DNA of 64,000 bases from contig JADJVW010000012.1 of assembly GCA_016710365.1 (NCBI GenBank), positions 62,001 through 126,000 on the forward strand, in the 5' to 3' direction. The DNA comes from Candidatus Caldilinea saccharophila. Its GTDB lineage: Bacteria; Chloroflexota; Anaerolineae; Caldilineales; Caldilineaceae. Below, in pieces: positions 47,501 through 58,950 of this stretch (its first letter is position 1; each line of letters starts with the position of its first letter). A model generated the notes under the pieces. The model was not told the DNA's origin and did not search any database. It saw nothing but the letters and a program-made list of their open reading frames with translations. A program made the position numbers and the translations under genes.

Positions 47501-49874
47501 CTGGCGCCTGGCACCAGGCTGGCGTCGTGCTGCGGTGCTCCGGCGTCCAGATTGCAGTCATCATGCCGTTGAGGTCGGTCTCGTGCGGGAAATAGCGTCC
47601 GAGCACGTTGAGCACCGTCTCGCTGCCCCACGTGGGGATCAGGTACGCGTCGATGCTTTCGTCGCCGTCGTCCGTGCCATCTTCGATGGCGATCAGCACT
47701 CCGGAGCTCACGGCGTCTTGATAGAAACGCTCGTCGATGCCGTAGGTGAAGTCCTCGACCACGATGCGGATCGGGCCGCCAAGATCGATTGTCCTCAATT
47801 GTTCCAGAGACAGAGGCACGGCATGGGTATTGGTGCGCGCGCTGAAGGTATGTTCCTCGCCCGGATCAAAGCTGGTGAAGCACGCGCCGCTGCGATCCGT
47901 CGGCACGAAATAGGTGTACGCCGGATTGGGGTCGTCGCCGATGTAGATATTGAACGTCAGGTTACAGATTTCATGCGCGTATTCCGTGCCGGTGTTGCGC
48001 ACCTTGTAGTCGAACCACAAGTTAGCGGCGTGGGCGGAGTTGACGGCGGTGGCGGTGCTCCAGTTTTCGCCTGTGGTGAATGCTTCGCCATTGGTTACGG
48101 TGTGTTCTTCATAGGTTTCATGGGTTGTGGTCTGAGAACCGCCCCACGAATGACCGTTGGATTCCGAATGTGTGAACCTTGGTGCAGTCAGGGCATTCTG
48201 AATCCCATATAGAGACTGGCTGATGAGTTCATTTTGTTGGTAGGTAAGTTGCGTGCCGACATAAGTTTTGGCTGAGGTATTAGGCGCATAGGATTGGCTT
48301 TGTACAACGTTGTTGTTTTCAGCTTGAGACTCCTGCTGCTCTGTTCTAGATTGCAGGCGTTGCTGCGTTGGTGAATACTGGTTCGTATTTGTCTGTACTT
48401 GCCCATTATCTGGCCAGAACGCGTCACGTATGAACTCACCTGATTGATAGGCTCCGGCCATTGCGCCACCAATTGACCCAGCGCATAGGGCTACACCAAG
48501 CGGTGTGGCTGCCCCTGCTGTGAAGACCGATGCTGCGGTGCCAATCCCACACCCGGCAATCGCAGTGGCGGCGGAACCCACAAACGTGAGTGCACCCATC
48601 GTGAGTTTGCCAGTTTGGTCCAAACTCCATTCTGTGGCACTAGCGTATACTTCTGCCGAACTCTGTGCGCCAATGGATGTAGTGGAATCCGAAACCTCAA
48701 CCCAGTTATTCCACGTTTTGGTATCCGCTACACTGGTGCTTGTCCCTTCAGTCTTGGCCGTGCTGTAACTCTGCGTTTGTTCCGTCATCGTTCCGTTGGC
48801 TGTAGTCACCGTGGTCACCAGTTCCACCCGGAACGATGACGCCACCACATCCACCTCCGGCACCGGGAACCCCGCCACCAGCGGATGATGTCCCGGCGCC
48901 TTGACCCACGCCGGCATCTCGGCGAAGATCACGCCCCAATCCTCGTTGCGCGGCAGCGCGCCGTAGGAGCAGTAGCCGCTGGTGCCCGGACAGTAGGTGT
49001 TGCCAAAGAGTTCCTGGCCGTCGTCGAACTTGTCGCGGTCGGTAGATTCGCGATTGGCGTTCAGCCCCACCTCCAGCGCCTCCGCAATGTCAGGCACGGA
49101 ATCCTGATCGTCGTCGAAGCAGTTGCTCTTCTGCGGCGGCCAGCCCTGGAAGGGCTTGCCCGTGCTCGGCGCTTTGGAAAGTTCATTGTTCATCCAACGT
49201 TTCAGCGCCATGACTTCAGCGCCGTCGCTTGTCCCGTCAAAATCTGAGTCGGCTTTGGTCGAATCGGTGCACCAAAAACCTTCCTGGTCATCTGTCAGCC
49301 CGTCGCCGTCCGTGTCGACGCTGGCCGCCAGCGCCAGCCAGCCTATCTGCGCCGCGGTCAGTTGGCTGACGGCGCCGCGCAGCGCGCTGTGGGCGGTGGC
49401 AGTGGCGCCCGCGTCAGTCGCCATAACGCCGTCGGCCGCTTCGATTTGCGCCAGCAGCGGGCCAAAGCTGGCGGCGAGAGTGCCGTCTGCACCGGCTGCA
49501 CGGACGACATTCACCAGCGCGCCCAGGCTGTTGGTCGCCTGCGGCATAAAATGCCAGCGCGCCAGGTCGGTCAGTTGCGCGTCGTCCGCCAGCACCAGCG
49601 CCCAATCGTCGCCGCGTTCGAGCACCAGCGCGCCGGTGCGCGCCAGGTCATGCCACTGCGCCGGCGTGCTGACCGTGACGCGCGTGCGGAAGAGGTTGAT
49701 ATCCGTGGGCGATGGCGGAATGGTCTCTGTTGCTGCACCGCCGGCAATGACGGGCAGATAGATCGAGCCGCCACTGCCCTCCTGCGCCAGCGCGACCGGC
49801 GCGGCGCTGCTGAGCATCAGGCTGACGATCATGACGAACGAAACAAGCTTGACCAGACGTGGGTGAGCCAACAT
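41570..49874 (-). CDS. Giant secreted Gly-rich / CARDB / PKD-repeat protein, frame-disrupted
   Basis: Translation starts at 49874 (MLAHPRLVKLVSFVMIVSLM) behind AGGAGG and begins with a signal peptide ending in LAQEG. SIYLPVIAGG follows at once. Next come a ~90-residue segment, thrombospondin-3-like Ca sites (DTDGDGLTDDQEG, DSDFDGTSDGAE), a long region without a family I recognise, a Gly-rich stretch (GGAGGGHASAGLSGQRG), a CARDB-like domain (about 43500-43830) and seven PKD repeats with WNFGDG/WSFGDG cores. Frames change near 44752 and 42785. Read through, the product is about 2,765 aa. The final ~70 residues after the seventh PKD do not look PKD-like. It is probably a cell-surface adhesin or sheath protein. 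Confidence 0.75.
41625..41672. repeat. Inverted repeat in the 3' end of the giant gene
   Basis: CCAGGAGAATCCGG (41625-41638) and CCGGTTTCTCCTGG (41659-41672) pair with one mismatch over a 20-nt loop. It lies within the atypical tail of the PKD gene, just past phoU, and could act as a bidirectional transcription end signal. Confidence 0.5.
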
Positions 49875-49961
49875 GGTGCGACCTCCTGGGGTGGCGCGAT
49901 CGGGTAAACGGGAATTGTTACATCGACATGGGTGAGCATAACACAAAGGAAAGCGCCTTGC

Positions 49962-50065
49962 TTCGCTTTTCTCTGTGTTCTCTGTGGCTCTGCGTGAAAC
50001 CAAATCCTGTATTTTCGCTTTTCTCTGTGTTCTCTGTGGCTCCGCGTGAAACCAAATCCTGTATT
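49962..50065. repeat. 52-bp tandem duplication of a CTCTGTG-rich repeat
   Basis: A 52-bp unit (49962-50013) is repeated at 50014-50065 with one mismatch. It contains CTCTGTGTTCTCTGTGGCTC and GCGTGAAACCAAATCCTGT. It is intergenic, between the giant PKD gene and the protease gene, both on the minus strand. Confidence 0.85.
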
Positions 50066-50132
50066 GCTAAGTTTCAGCCCATCGCCAGTCGCATCATTCG
50101 TTACAAAGACTTGGTTTCAAAGTGGCATTACT

Positions 50133-53100
50133 TTAGCGCCGCGCCACCACCGGCAGATAGAGCGACGAGGTGACGGGCGAGGCGCCGTCACCGACGGTCA
50201 CGGCGGTATCGGTCGTCGCCGCGAGGACGGACGCGCCGCCGAAGGTGACGTCGCTTTGCGCGGGGCTTGTGCCCTGGAAGGCGATGGCGCTGCTGCCCGA
50301 CGCCACGGCGGCAAATTCAACCCGCGCCAGGACGATGCGGCCCATCGGCGCTTGCTCCAGTACACCCGCCGCAAAGACGATGCGCCCGGCGTGCTGGTCG
50401 ACCTCACGCTGGATGAGCTGTGGCAGCGCTGCGCCGGCCGTGAGACCCACCACCTGGAGGATGTGTGGGTCGTAGGTGAGATAGGCCGCGGCGCCGTCGA
50501 GCAGGCCGCCCTGGCTGTCCACCACCACGTCGGCGGTGAAGTGGCTGCCGGGCTGCAGTGCGCCGGCAACCAAGTCGACCCACAGGTGTGCCGATGGGAC
50601 GCTCGCCGGGTGCGGCGCACTTCTCTGCGCGCTGTCACTGCTGGCGCCGTAATTGGTGCGCAGAATGGAGAAGTCGAGCAAGGTGATACACGCGTCGCCG
50701 TTGAAATCGCTGCGACTGTCATAGCCTGCCGCGCCGGCGCACGCGCCGAAGGTCGTCACCAGACTGGAAAAGTCGATAAGTGTGATCGCGCCGTCACCGT
50801 CGCTGTCGCCGCCGCGCAATCCGCCAAAGTCCACGACGTTCAGCCCGAGCGTCAACGTGACGACTGTGCGGTTGCGCAGCGTCTGTGGCCCGCACACGCT
50901 GACGGCGTAGACGCCAGGCGCGTGTCCTGTCAGCGTGAACGCGCCGGCGGCATCCAGGGTGACTACACTCGCGGCAGGCGCGCCGCCGGTTTGCCCCTGC
51001 ACCGTGACAGTCACTGGGATGCGCCAGCTGGCATCAGGCGCCGGCGGTCGTCCCGGCGGGGTGACGCGGCCGACGAGCAGCGTGTCCAGGATAGCAATCG
51101 CGCCATCCTCGCCGTGATCGAGGATCGAAGCGCCGGCGAAGGTGATGTTGCTGGTGCGCGGACTTTCGGTGGCAAAGATCAGAGGCGTCATCGCGGCCGG
51201 GCGGATGGTCGAGAAGACGACCTTCGCCAGCACGAAATCGCTGGAGGGAAAAGGCGCACCCAGCGCACCGGCGACAAAGTCGATCCGCCCCTGCGCATTG
51301 TCCACCTGGTTGCGCAGCACAGCAGGCAAGCCATTTCCCGCCGTGAGCGATGTCACCCTGGAGGACGGCAGGGTCAAAGTTGACAAAGGCCGCCGCGCCA
51401 TCGACAGGCTGGTGCGTACGCACCTGGAGGTCCATGCTGAAGGTTTGCTGGACGCCTACCGTGATCGTGGTGGGCGTCAGCGCCAACACGGCCGCGTGTG
51501 CTGGCGCCGGCGGTGTTGTAGTGATAGGCAGTGTCGTCGGCGTGGCAGTGGGCAGGGCGGCCGGCGTAAAGCGTACGCTGATCTCTAATTTACGTTCGTC
51601 GCGGCTGCCGCTTGCACCATCCGGCTGTGCACTGGGCGCGGCGGCAGCTTTGCTGGTGGCGGCGCTGCCCGACGACAAATAGCTTGCTACATCGATGAAA
51701 TAGGTGGCGCCCGCGGTGACGTTCAGTGTCACGAACGATTGTAACGAGTCGTAGTCATCGTTGCAGACCAACCGCGTCAAAGCGCCGCGCGACCCGGTGA
51801 AGATCGCCAATACTGTGTCGTAGTCACTGTCAAAGGTGTCGATGGTCAATACGCCGGCTGCCGGCGCTGTAAACCGATACCAGACGGTGGCGCCGCCTGG
51901 ACTGCCAATGCAGAGCCGCGGGTCGTCCGTTGCGCTCGTGGCTGTGGCGATATCTATCGCATGGGTGAAAGGGAGCGGCGTGACTGCCATTGCCTGCTCG
52001 AAATTGTCATTCGCTGGCCGCGCTGGCGTCGATGTCGGCGTAGAGGAAGGGGTTGACGTCGGCGTAGCTCCGGTCGGCGTGGGCGTGGGAGTAGGCGGCG
52101 GGCCAAATTCGGTGTAGAGCAGCCGGTTGGGCGATGCCGTGCCTGGGTCGCTAATTGCGCCGGGAATGGCGGCGTTTTCCAGCGCGCTGGCCACATCCGC
52201 TGGCGTGGAAGAGGGTGCGCCCTGGAGATAGAGCGCCACGGCGCCGGCCGCATGGGGCGACGCCATCGAGGTGCCGGAGAGGGTGATGGCAGCCGCGTCG
52301 CCGGTGTGATAGGCGGAAAGGATGCCAACGCCAGGCGCGAAGATGTCCAGACACGCACCGTAATTCGAGAAAAAGGCGCGCCGGTCAGTGTTGTCGATGG
52401 CGCCGACTGTGATCGCCAGCGGCTCGCGTGCGGGCGAACCGTTGCAGGCATTGGTGTCGGTATTGCCCGCCGCCACAACGTGAGCAATGCCGGCGGCCAC
52501 GGCGTTGCGTATCGCCTCGTCAAGGGCATTGGAAGCGCCGCCGCCCAGGCTCATGTTGGCGACTGCGGGTCTGATCGCGTTGGCCGCCACCCAGTTAACG
52601 CCGGCGATCACGCTGGAGGTGTAGCCGCTGCCACTGCAGTCGAGCACGCGCACGCCATGCAACGTAACCTGCTTGGCGACGCCGTATGTTGACCCACCGA
52701 TGACGCCGGCTACGTGGGTGCCATGTCCGTTGCAATCGTCGGGTGCGCCCCCATCCACGGCATCGTACCCCGCGCCGATGCGTCCCCTGAATTCAGTGTG
52801 GGTGCTGCGCATTCCGGTGTCGATGATATAGGCGTGGACGCCGTTGCCCGTCGCTGCATAGGTGTAGAGGTGGTTGAGCGGCAGCGCGCGTTGGTCGAGA
52901 CGGTCGAGACCCACGGCGGGTCGCGCTTTGGGTATCGGCGATCGTCATCACCTGATCCTGTTCGATGTAAGCGACATCGGCGTCCTCGCGCAACCTTTGT
53001 ACGGCCTGCTCCGGCAGATCGGCCGCATAGCCGGCCAATGCCTCATTGTAGACATAATGAATAGTGGCGCCCAGGTCAGCTTCCGCCTGCCGCGCCTTGT

Positions 53101-53413
53101 TCTGAATTGCGGCGGCGGCAAAGACACGCTCTGTCTTGAGCACGACGATATAACGATTGGGGGCGCCGTCGCTGCCGGCAGCCAGATGCAAGGGCGCCAA
53201 TGCGCCTTCGCCTTCGCTTTGCAGCAGTCGAGCGTCGCCGTTCGCTGCCAGGGTGGGGGAGAAGGTCACTCCCAGCGCCAGCAGCGTCATGATCAACACC
53301 ATCCCAGCCAGCCAGCGGCTGTGTGTAGGGAGTGGGAGGGCGCGCTTCCGGTTGCGCCTGTCTCCTGACCGAGCAGGTTCGACGAATGAATCGTCAGAGA
53401 AGAGCGATTGCAT
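50133..53413 (-). CDS. Subtilisin-like protease with cohesin-dockerin-cohesin tail, frame-disrupted
   Basis: The ~1,090-aa product starts at 53413 with AGAGG upstream and has a membrane/signal segment (WLAGMVLIMTLLALGVTF). An I9-type propeptide (NRYIVVLKTERVFAAAA) and an S8 domain follow. The S8 domain has the catalytic Asp (YIIDTGMRSTHTEF), His (CNGHGTHVAGVIGG) and Ser (GTSMASPHAAG). Then come a Pro/Thr linker, a PPC-like domain (NDNFEQAMAV, VWYRFTAPAAGVLTID), a cohesin-like domain (AVLALTPTTITVGVQQTFSM), a dockerin-like pair of Ca loops (DSDGDGAITLIDFS, DFNGDACITLLDFS), and a second cohesin-like domain. The end is SSLYLPVVARR. Frameshifts lie near 52911-52921 and in the C3 run 51356-51358, where one C is extra. 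Confidence 0.85.
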
Positions 53414-53661
53414 AAAAACACCTCTTTGCTTACGATAAAATTAGATAAATGCGCGTGATAAAACACGTATAAGTGACGAAATAGAGATAAATGCTATGTG
53501 TCAGTATATCACTATGCTTGCTTGATTGTAAGCATTTTGGGCAGGTGGATAGGCAATCTCATCTACATGGACTTCACAATTTGGTTTCACACCCAGCGAC
53601 GGATTGTTTTTTGAGCGGGGACGTTGAGAGCACGGAGAAAAGCTTTCTGGAGGTTGATCGC

Positions 53662-55050
53662 TCAGCTTCCCGAAAGCTTTGTCCCATCTTCAATGTACAA
53701 TGTTTCTTCCTCTGGCGCCTCCACGCGGACATTGCCCATGACCGTAACGTCGCGACCAAAGGTCACATCTCCGTTGACCGTCAGGCTGACGCAGTGGCGC
53801 AACGACGGGACGCCGGTAGGAAAGCGTTCGCGCATCGATGCATACAGCAGATAATAGCGGTCGTCGAGCGTGACGACGGGCGGCAGTGCATTGCATTCGG
53901 GCGCCAGCGCCAGCGTGTAATCCTCGTTGAGCAGATAGGCGTCTGACATCAGCACGAGCAGATCGCTGTTTTTCTTCACCGGTGCAAAACGGCTGCGCGG
54001 CACGCACAACGCCTGCGCGCCGGCAAAGATCGAAATGGCCGATCCCATCGCCGTCTCCAGTTGATAGACGCGCGGCGTCGTTGGATCCGCAGGATCGATA
54101 GGCTTTTCATTGCGAATCAGCGGCAGCCCCAAAATATCGTGTTGCTGCTCCAACAGGTCGGCGAGCGCAGGTTGAGCCAGAGATTATTGGTGTTGAAATA
54201 ACGATAGAGTTGAATATCCTGAAAGTCGTCTTCTTCTTCGGGCGGGCACTGGGCAGACTCGCGCAGGACGAGTTGTCCGTTGCCACCGCGGGCAAGGTGA
54301 CCGCCCTTGCGATCCGCCGCGGTGCGCTGCGCCACTTCCATCAGAAAAGGCACGCGCTGCGAGGCAAAATACCCTAGAATTTTCAAGTCGAGCACTGCTC
54401 CCAGATTGTCGGCATTGCTGACAAACGCATATTCATACCCGGCGTCGAGCAATTGGCGCAACATGCCGCTGTCCACCAGTGCGGTGTAGATGTCGCCGTG
54501 ACCGGGCGGACACCATTCTTTGTCCGGATCCTGGGGCCACTCGGCGGGCAGCAGCGAATCCTTCCAGATTTTCGGCTCCATGTGCTGCAAAAAGTCGACC
54601 GGGATGTCTTGGGTAAAGTCGGAGTAACGCTTGATGGCGGCCAATGAGGCGCCGCGCGGGAAAGCTGTTCATCAGCAGCAGCGGGACGCGCGCTCCGCTC
54701 GCCTCCCGCAAATGGAGAAGCTGCCGCACGATGATGTCGAGAAATGTGAAGTCATCCTTCACCGGCAGCAACGATTTCGGCCCATCCATGCCCATGCTGG
54801 TGCCAAGCCCGCCGTTGAGTTTGAGCACGATCGTCCGCTCCAGCGCCGCCTTCCCTGCCTGCTGCATGGCTGCGTCCAGGGCTTCGTAAGCAGGCAAGTC
54901 GGTCACAGGCTGCGCGTCGACGCACGCGATATACCCCGTGCTGCCATGCACCAACTGATCGTAGTAATAGCCGAAGTTGTCGATGAATGTCTGGGAGAGA
55001 CCCGCGGTGCGCATCTTGTACGCAAACGGGGCAAAATCGGGTGTTGCCAT
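53662..55050 (-). CDS. UTP-glucose-1-phosphate uridylyltransferase (UGP1/UDPGP type), frame-disrupted
   Basis: The N-terminal part has the eukaryote-type UDPGP nucleotide loop VLKLNGGLGTSMGMDGPKSL, unlike bacterial GalU. Further blocks are PLLLMNSF, KEWCPPGHGDIYTALVDSGM, YAFVSNADNLGA and FNTNNLWLNL. The last ~160 residues include DAYLLNEDYTLALAPE and a beta-helix-like end (TVNGDVTFGRDVTVMGNVRV). Frames change near 54655 and 54160, and the rejoined protein is ~463 aa. It would make UDP-glucose for glycan synthesis in the cytoplasm. The gene sits between two secreted-protein genes on the same strand. Confidence 0.88.
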
Positions 55051-55285
55051 GATGGTGTGCTCTCTTTGTCTACGTTATGCGGCGAGGGGTGAATTGCGGG
55101 GGCGACTGCGCTGCATCGCCATTTTCATCCTGGTGCATGCGGGCGGAATGCATCCTATTTAAAGAGACATGAAAACAAAACGGATGTCTTCATTGTACTC
55201 GCGGCCTCTGAATAATCGTAATGGCGAACGGCGTGAGCGTGCGTTTTATCTTCGGATGGCGTAGAGCGCATGAGAATAATTTTAG

Positions 55286-55327
55286 AAAGCAGCGGCCCGG
55301 ACAATCTACTTGCCGGGCCGCTGCTTT
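55286..55327 (-). terminator. 15-bp perfect hairpin downstream of the Ig-repeat gene
   Basis: AAAGCAGCGGCCCGG (55286-55300) pairs exactly with 55313-55327. On the minus strand it is followed by CTAAAATTATT. It lies about 240 bases past the stop of the gene at 55565, beyond the MITE copy, and upstream of the uridylyltransferase gene. Confidence 0.6.
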
Positions 55328-55367
55328 GACCACTAACATTCATTGTGTCCAACGCGCGCGATGGACG

Positions 55368-55554
55368 CTAGTCGTCTGTCAACTAAAAAGCTGTGGTTCG
55401 GCTTTAGAAGAAACACAGATAAACGCCGATAGTCACAGATAGACGCAGATGCTTTGCTGCTTTGCTTTTATCTGCGCTTATCTGATTTTATCTGCGGCCA
55501 TCTGCGTTCCCTTGCCGTCGCTCTACCAAAGTTTTATGCTTGACGGTCCACTAG
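55368..55554. mobile_element. MITE-like element, copy 2
   Basis: The terminal inverted repeats are CTAGTCGTCTGTCAA (55368-55382) and TTGACGGTCCACTAG (55540-55554), which pair at 12 of 15 positions. The interior carries CAGATAAACGCCGATAG, ATGCTTTGCTGCTTTGCT and several TTATCTGC words, also found in copy 1 at 9655-9806. It has no open reading frame of note. Confidence 0.65.
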
Positions 55555-55564
55555 ATGTTTTTCG

Positions 55565-58500
55565 CTACCGCACGATCGCCGGAAGATAAAGATGGCTGCT
55601 GCTGTCTACTGCATGGAAGAGCGGGTTCGAGCCACTGGCGTCGAACCTGGCGTCGCCTTGATACTCGGCGGCAACCAGATGCGACCCCGCGGACAGCGTG
55701 TGCATGACAAACATCGCCTTGCCGTTCTGCAATTCCCCGTCGCCGACCGCCGCGCCATCGACGAAGAATGCGACGGTTCCGGTGGGCTCGCCTAACGCCG
55801 CGTGCTCGGCGACAACTTCGGCCGTCAGGGTCAGCGACTGCCCCATGCTGGTTGCAGTGGCCGACCGGCCCAGCGTCGTGACGCTCCGATAGCGCGCCAC
55901 CGTCTGCGCCACCACCTGTGAGACGCCGCCGCCAAAGATGTCATCTCCGGCGTAGCGCGCCGTCAGGTGATGCACGCCGCCCGGCAGCGCCGTCTTGTAG
56001 ACGCCTATGCCGTCCTGCAAGTTCACAACGCCGATGACGGCGCCCTCCGCAGTGACGATCTCCGCTGTGCCGGTGGGCGCGGCCAGGGTGGCCGCCATCA
56101 CGCCATCCAATCCTGGCGGCGTATCCTGCACCACGACCGTGAAGGTCAATGCTTCCTCCACCCTGGCAGGACTTGGCGAGATGCTCAGGGTGATCAGCAC
56201 CTTGCGCTTCACTACTTGCTCGATCGGATTCGATGCGCTTGCGGCAAGGTTTTCGTTGCCAACATACTGCGCGGTGATGGGATGGTTGCCCACGTCAAGC
56301 GTTGCAGTGTTGAAAATGGCAACGCCATTGCGCACCGGGCTGGAGCCGATCGCCGTAGCGCCGTCTGCAAAAACGACGAGACCGTCCACCGCGCCGCTGC
56401 TCGGCGCGTTCGCCGTCACCGTGGCGGTAAAGAGCAATGAATTGCCGACGATAGCGGGATTGGGCGCCACTTCCAAGCCTGTGGTCGTCGGCGCCTTGTT
56501 GATGACATGCGCGCCTGGCGCAGAGGTGCTGGTGTGATAACGGATATTGCCGCCATATTCCGCCGTGATGTTGTACGCGCCGACAGTCAGCCCGCCGACG
56601 GTGTAGGTTGCCATGCCGTTGGCCAGGGTGACGCTGCCCAGTACGGTGGCGCCCTGTTTGAAGGTCACGGCGCCGCCTGGTGCGCCCGCGCCCGGCGCCT
56701 GCGAAGTGACTTTTGTGCTCAGCGTCAACCCCTGTCCAAACACGGTCGCGCCAGGCGTAATGCTCAGCTCGGTCGCCGTGTTCGCTTTGTTTACCCGATG
56801 CACGTAGGCGGTGGACGCGCTTCCTGTAAAGATCGTGCTCCCTACGTAGACAGCAGTCACCGTGTGCTCGCCAACGGCAAGCGTGCTGCTCTTGATGGTC
56901 GCTACACCGTTGACAAGCATCGCCGTTCCCAGCGTCGCGTCACCGTTCTTGAACAGAATCACACCGCCTGGCGTGCCGGTCGCCGGTGCATCTGGGACAA
57001 CTTTTGCGGTAAAGATAACCTCCTGCCCGTAGACGGATTCCTGTGGTGAAGATATCACGGACGTCGTCGTGCGGCCGCGGTTCAGCAGGGAAAACTGCGC
57101 CACGCTGTGGACGCCGGCTACCGAAGCGGCTACCGTGTAACTGCCGATCCCCTGGTTGGCCGTCAAGCCAGGCGCAGTCGCCACGCCCGCGCCATCAGCA
57201 AAGACGATGACGGAGGTCGCCCCGCCGGGAAAGGTGGCGCCGGCGCCGCTGGTCGGCGCAATGTTGAAGGTTACAGGGGCAAATGGCAGTGCAACGCCGC
57301 CTGCCATCGCCTCGGCCTGAAGCGCCGCTCCGAAAACTTCACCGACGAATGCGCTTTGTGCATTACCGGCTTTGACCGAGACGCTGCCTGCCACTGGGGT
57401 CAACACGCCAAACAGATTGACGTTGTCCCCTTCCTGCTCTCCTGCATCTTGTGCGGTGTTGCTCTCAAATAGTGGCGCCGCGTCTACGCTGACAACCGTG
57501 CTGCCACTGTAAACATAGAGCGCGCCGCCTTTGCCCTGGCCGCGCTCGCCACTGCCCGCGCCTATGCCGCCGAGCGCGGCGTTGCCGGAGAAGCGTGTGT
57601 TGACCAGTGTGACGCGCCCGCTGCGCACAAAGAGCGCGCCGCCCAGCCCTGCGCCGCCGCCGCCGTTGGCGCCAATGCCCGCGCCGCCGTGACTGCCGCC
57701 GCTCGCGCCGGCGCCGTAGCCGCGCCGCCGCCGCCGCCGCCAAAGCCACCCGCACCGCCTTGCTCAATGCCGCCGCCGCCGCCGCCGCCAAAGCCGCCCG
57801 CACCGCCGGCCGCTGAGGTGGAATTGCCCGCGCCGCCACCGCCGCCATAATCGCCGCCAGCCGCGCCCGCGCCTGTTGCGCTGCCACCGCCGCCGCCGCC
57901 AAAGCCACCGATACCGCCTGCTGCCGCGCCATCGCCACCCGCGGATGCGCCGGGGAAGCCTGTGCTGCCGCCGCCACCGCCCGCCACGCCGCCCGCGCCG
58001 CCGCCGGACGCACCGGCGCTATTGTTCGCGCCGCCGCCGCCGCTCTCGGTTGCCGCGCCGCCTGTTCCACCGCCGCGCCCGCTGAAGCCGCCGCCGCCGC
58101 CCGCAAAGGTCGCGCCTGCCGCGCCGCCCGCGCCGAGGAAGCCGCCGCCGCCGCCGCCGTAGGCTGCCGTGGCATTGCCTGCGCCACCCGCGCCACCCGC
58201 GCCGCCGCCGCCTGCGCCACCGCCCGTCTGGCCAAAGCTGCCCGCACCGCCCCCGCCGCCGATCGCTTGATTGTCCTCAAAGTTGACGTCGATCAGGTTG
58301 ACCGCGCCGGCGTGAACGAACATACCGCCGCCCATGCCTGCGCCGCCGCCACCGCCGCCCGCCGCGCCTGTGGCGCCGCCCGCGCCGCCTTGCGCCAGCC
58401 CGCCGCGCACGGTCATGCCGGCGATGCTGACTGTGCCGCCCAATATGGTAAAGACGCGAAACTGATAATTGCCGGAGATCGTCAACTGCTCGGCGCCCGG

Positions 58501-58795
58501 CCCCGCCAGGAGCACGTCGCTTGCGATCGGGGGTAAGGGGGAAGCCAGCACAATGGTGGATCCCACCGGCAGGCCAAAGGTGATGACGTCCGCCCCTTCG
58601 CTTGCCTGTGCATCCAGCAATGCCTGGCGCAAGCTGCCGGAGCCGGCGTCATTCGTGTTGGTGACGGTAAACTGCGGCGTGCGCCACCGGCGTCGGCTGC
58701 ACCGCCTGGGTGAGCAGAAGGGCGGCGGCGATGAAACTGGTGAGTAAAACACGCATTGTCGAATGCGCGCCTTTGATATGCCAGCCCTGATACAT
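55565..58795 (-). CDS. Secreted Gly-rich protein with Ig-like (Big_3) repeats, frame-disrupted
   Basis: The start at 58795 (MYQGWHIKGAHSTM) has AAAGGAA upstream and a signal peptide (VLLTSFIAAALLLTQAVQPT). The frame changes near 58677 to enter FTVTNTNDAGSGSLRQALLD, the start of a CSLREA/beta-helix-type passenger (ITFGLPVGSTIVLASPLPPI). A ~230-residue Gly/Ala region follows (GGGGGFGG words) and a second frame change near 57725. After it come ALFVRSGRVTLVNTRFSG and about five Big_3-type Ig-like domains (each ending like VGEHTVTAVYVGS or VGAYNITAEYGGN). The protein ends SSSHLYLPAIVR. It is about 1,075 aa and probably displayed on the surface. Confidence 0.78.
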
Positions 58796-58950
58796 GGCCG
58801 TGATTCCTTTCGTAACGTGACATCGACTGAAGATACAGGTTGACGCAATAACGCTGCTCTTCACTCTAGCCGCATAAGAAGTCACGGAACACTGCTAAAT
58901 GCTTGGGTTTTCGATGCTTTGTTTGGTGTACTTACGAGGATTAACGACTG

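Noticed and set aside
45531..48212. 893-codon plus-strand open frame antisense to the giant PKD gene
   Set aside because: It lies opposite a strongly coding frame with recognisable domains. Its translation is rich in Arg/His/Gly with no motif, as expected of a GC-rich shadow frame.
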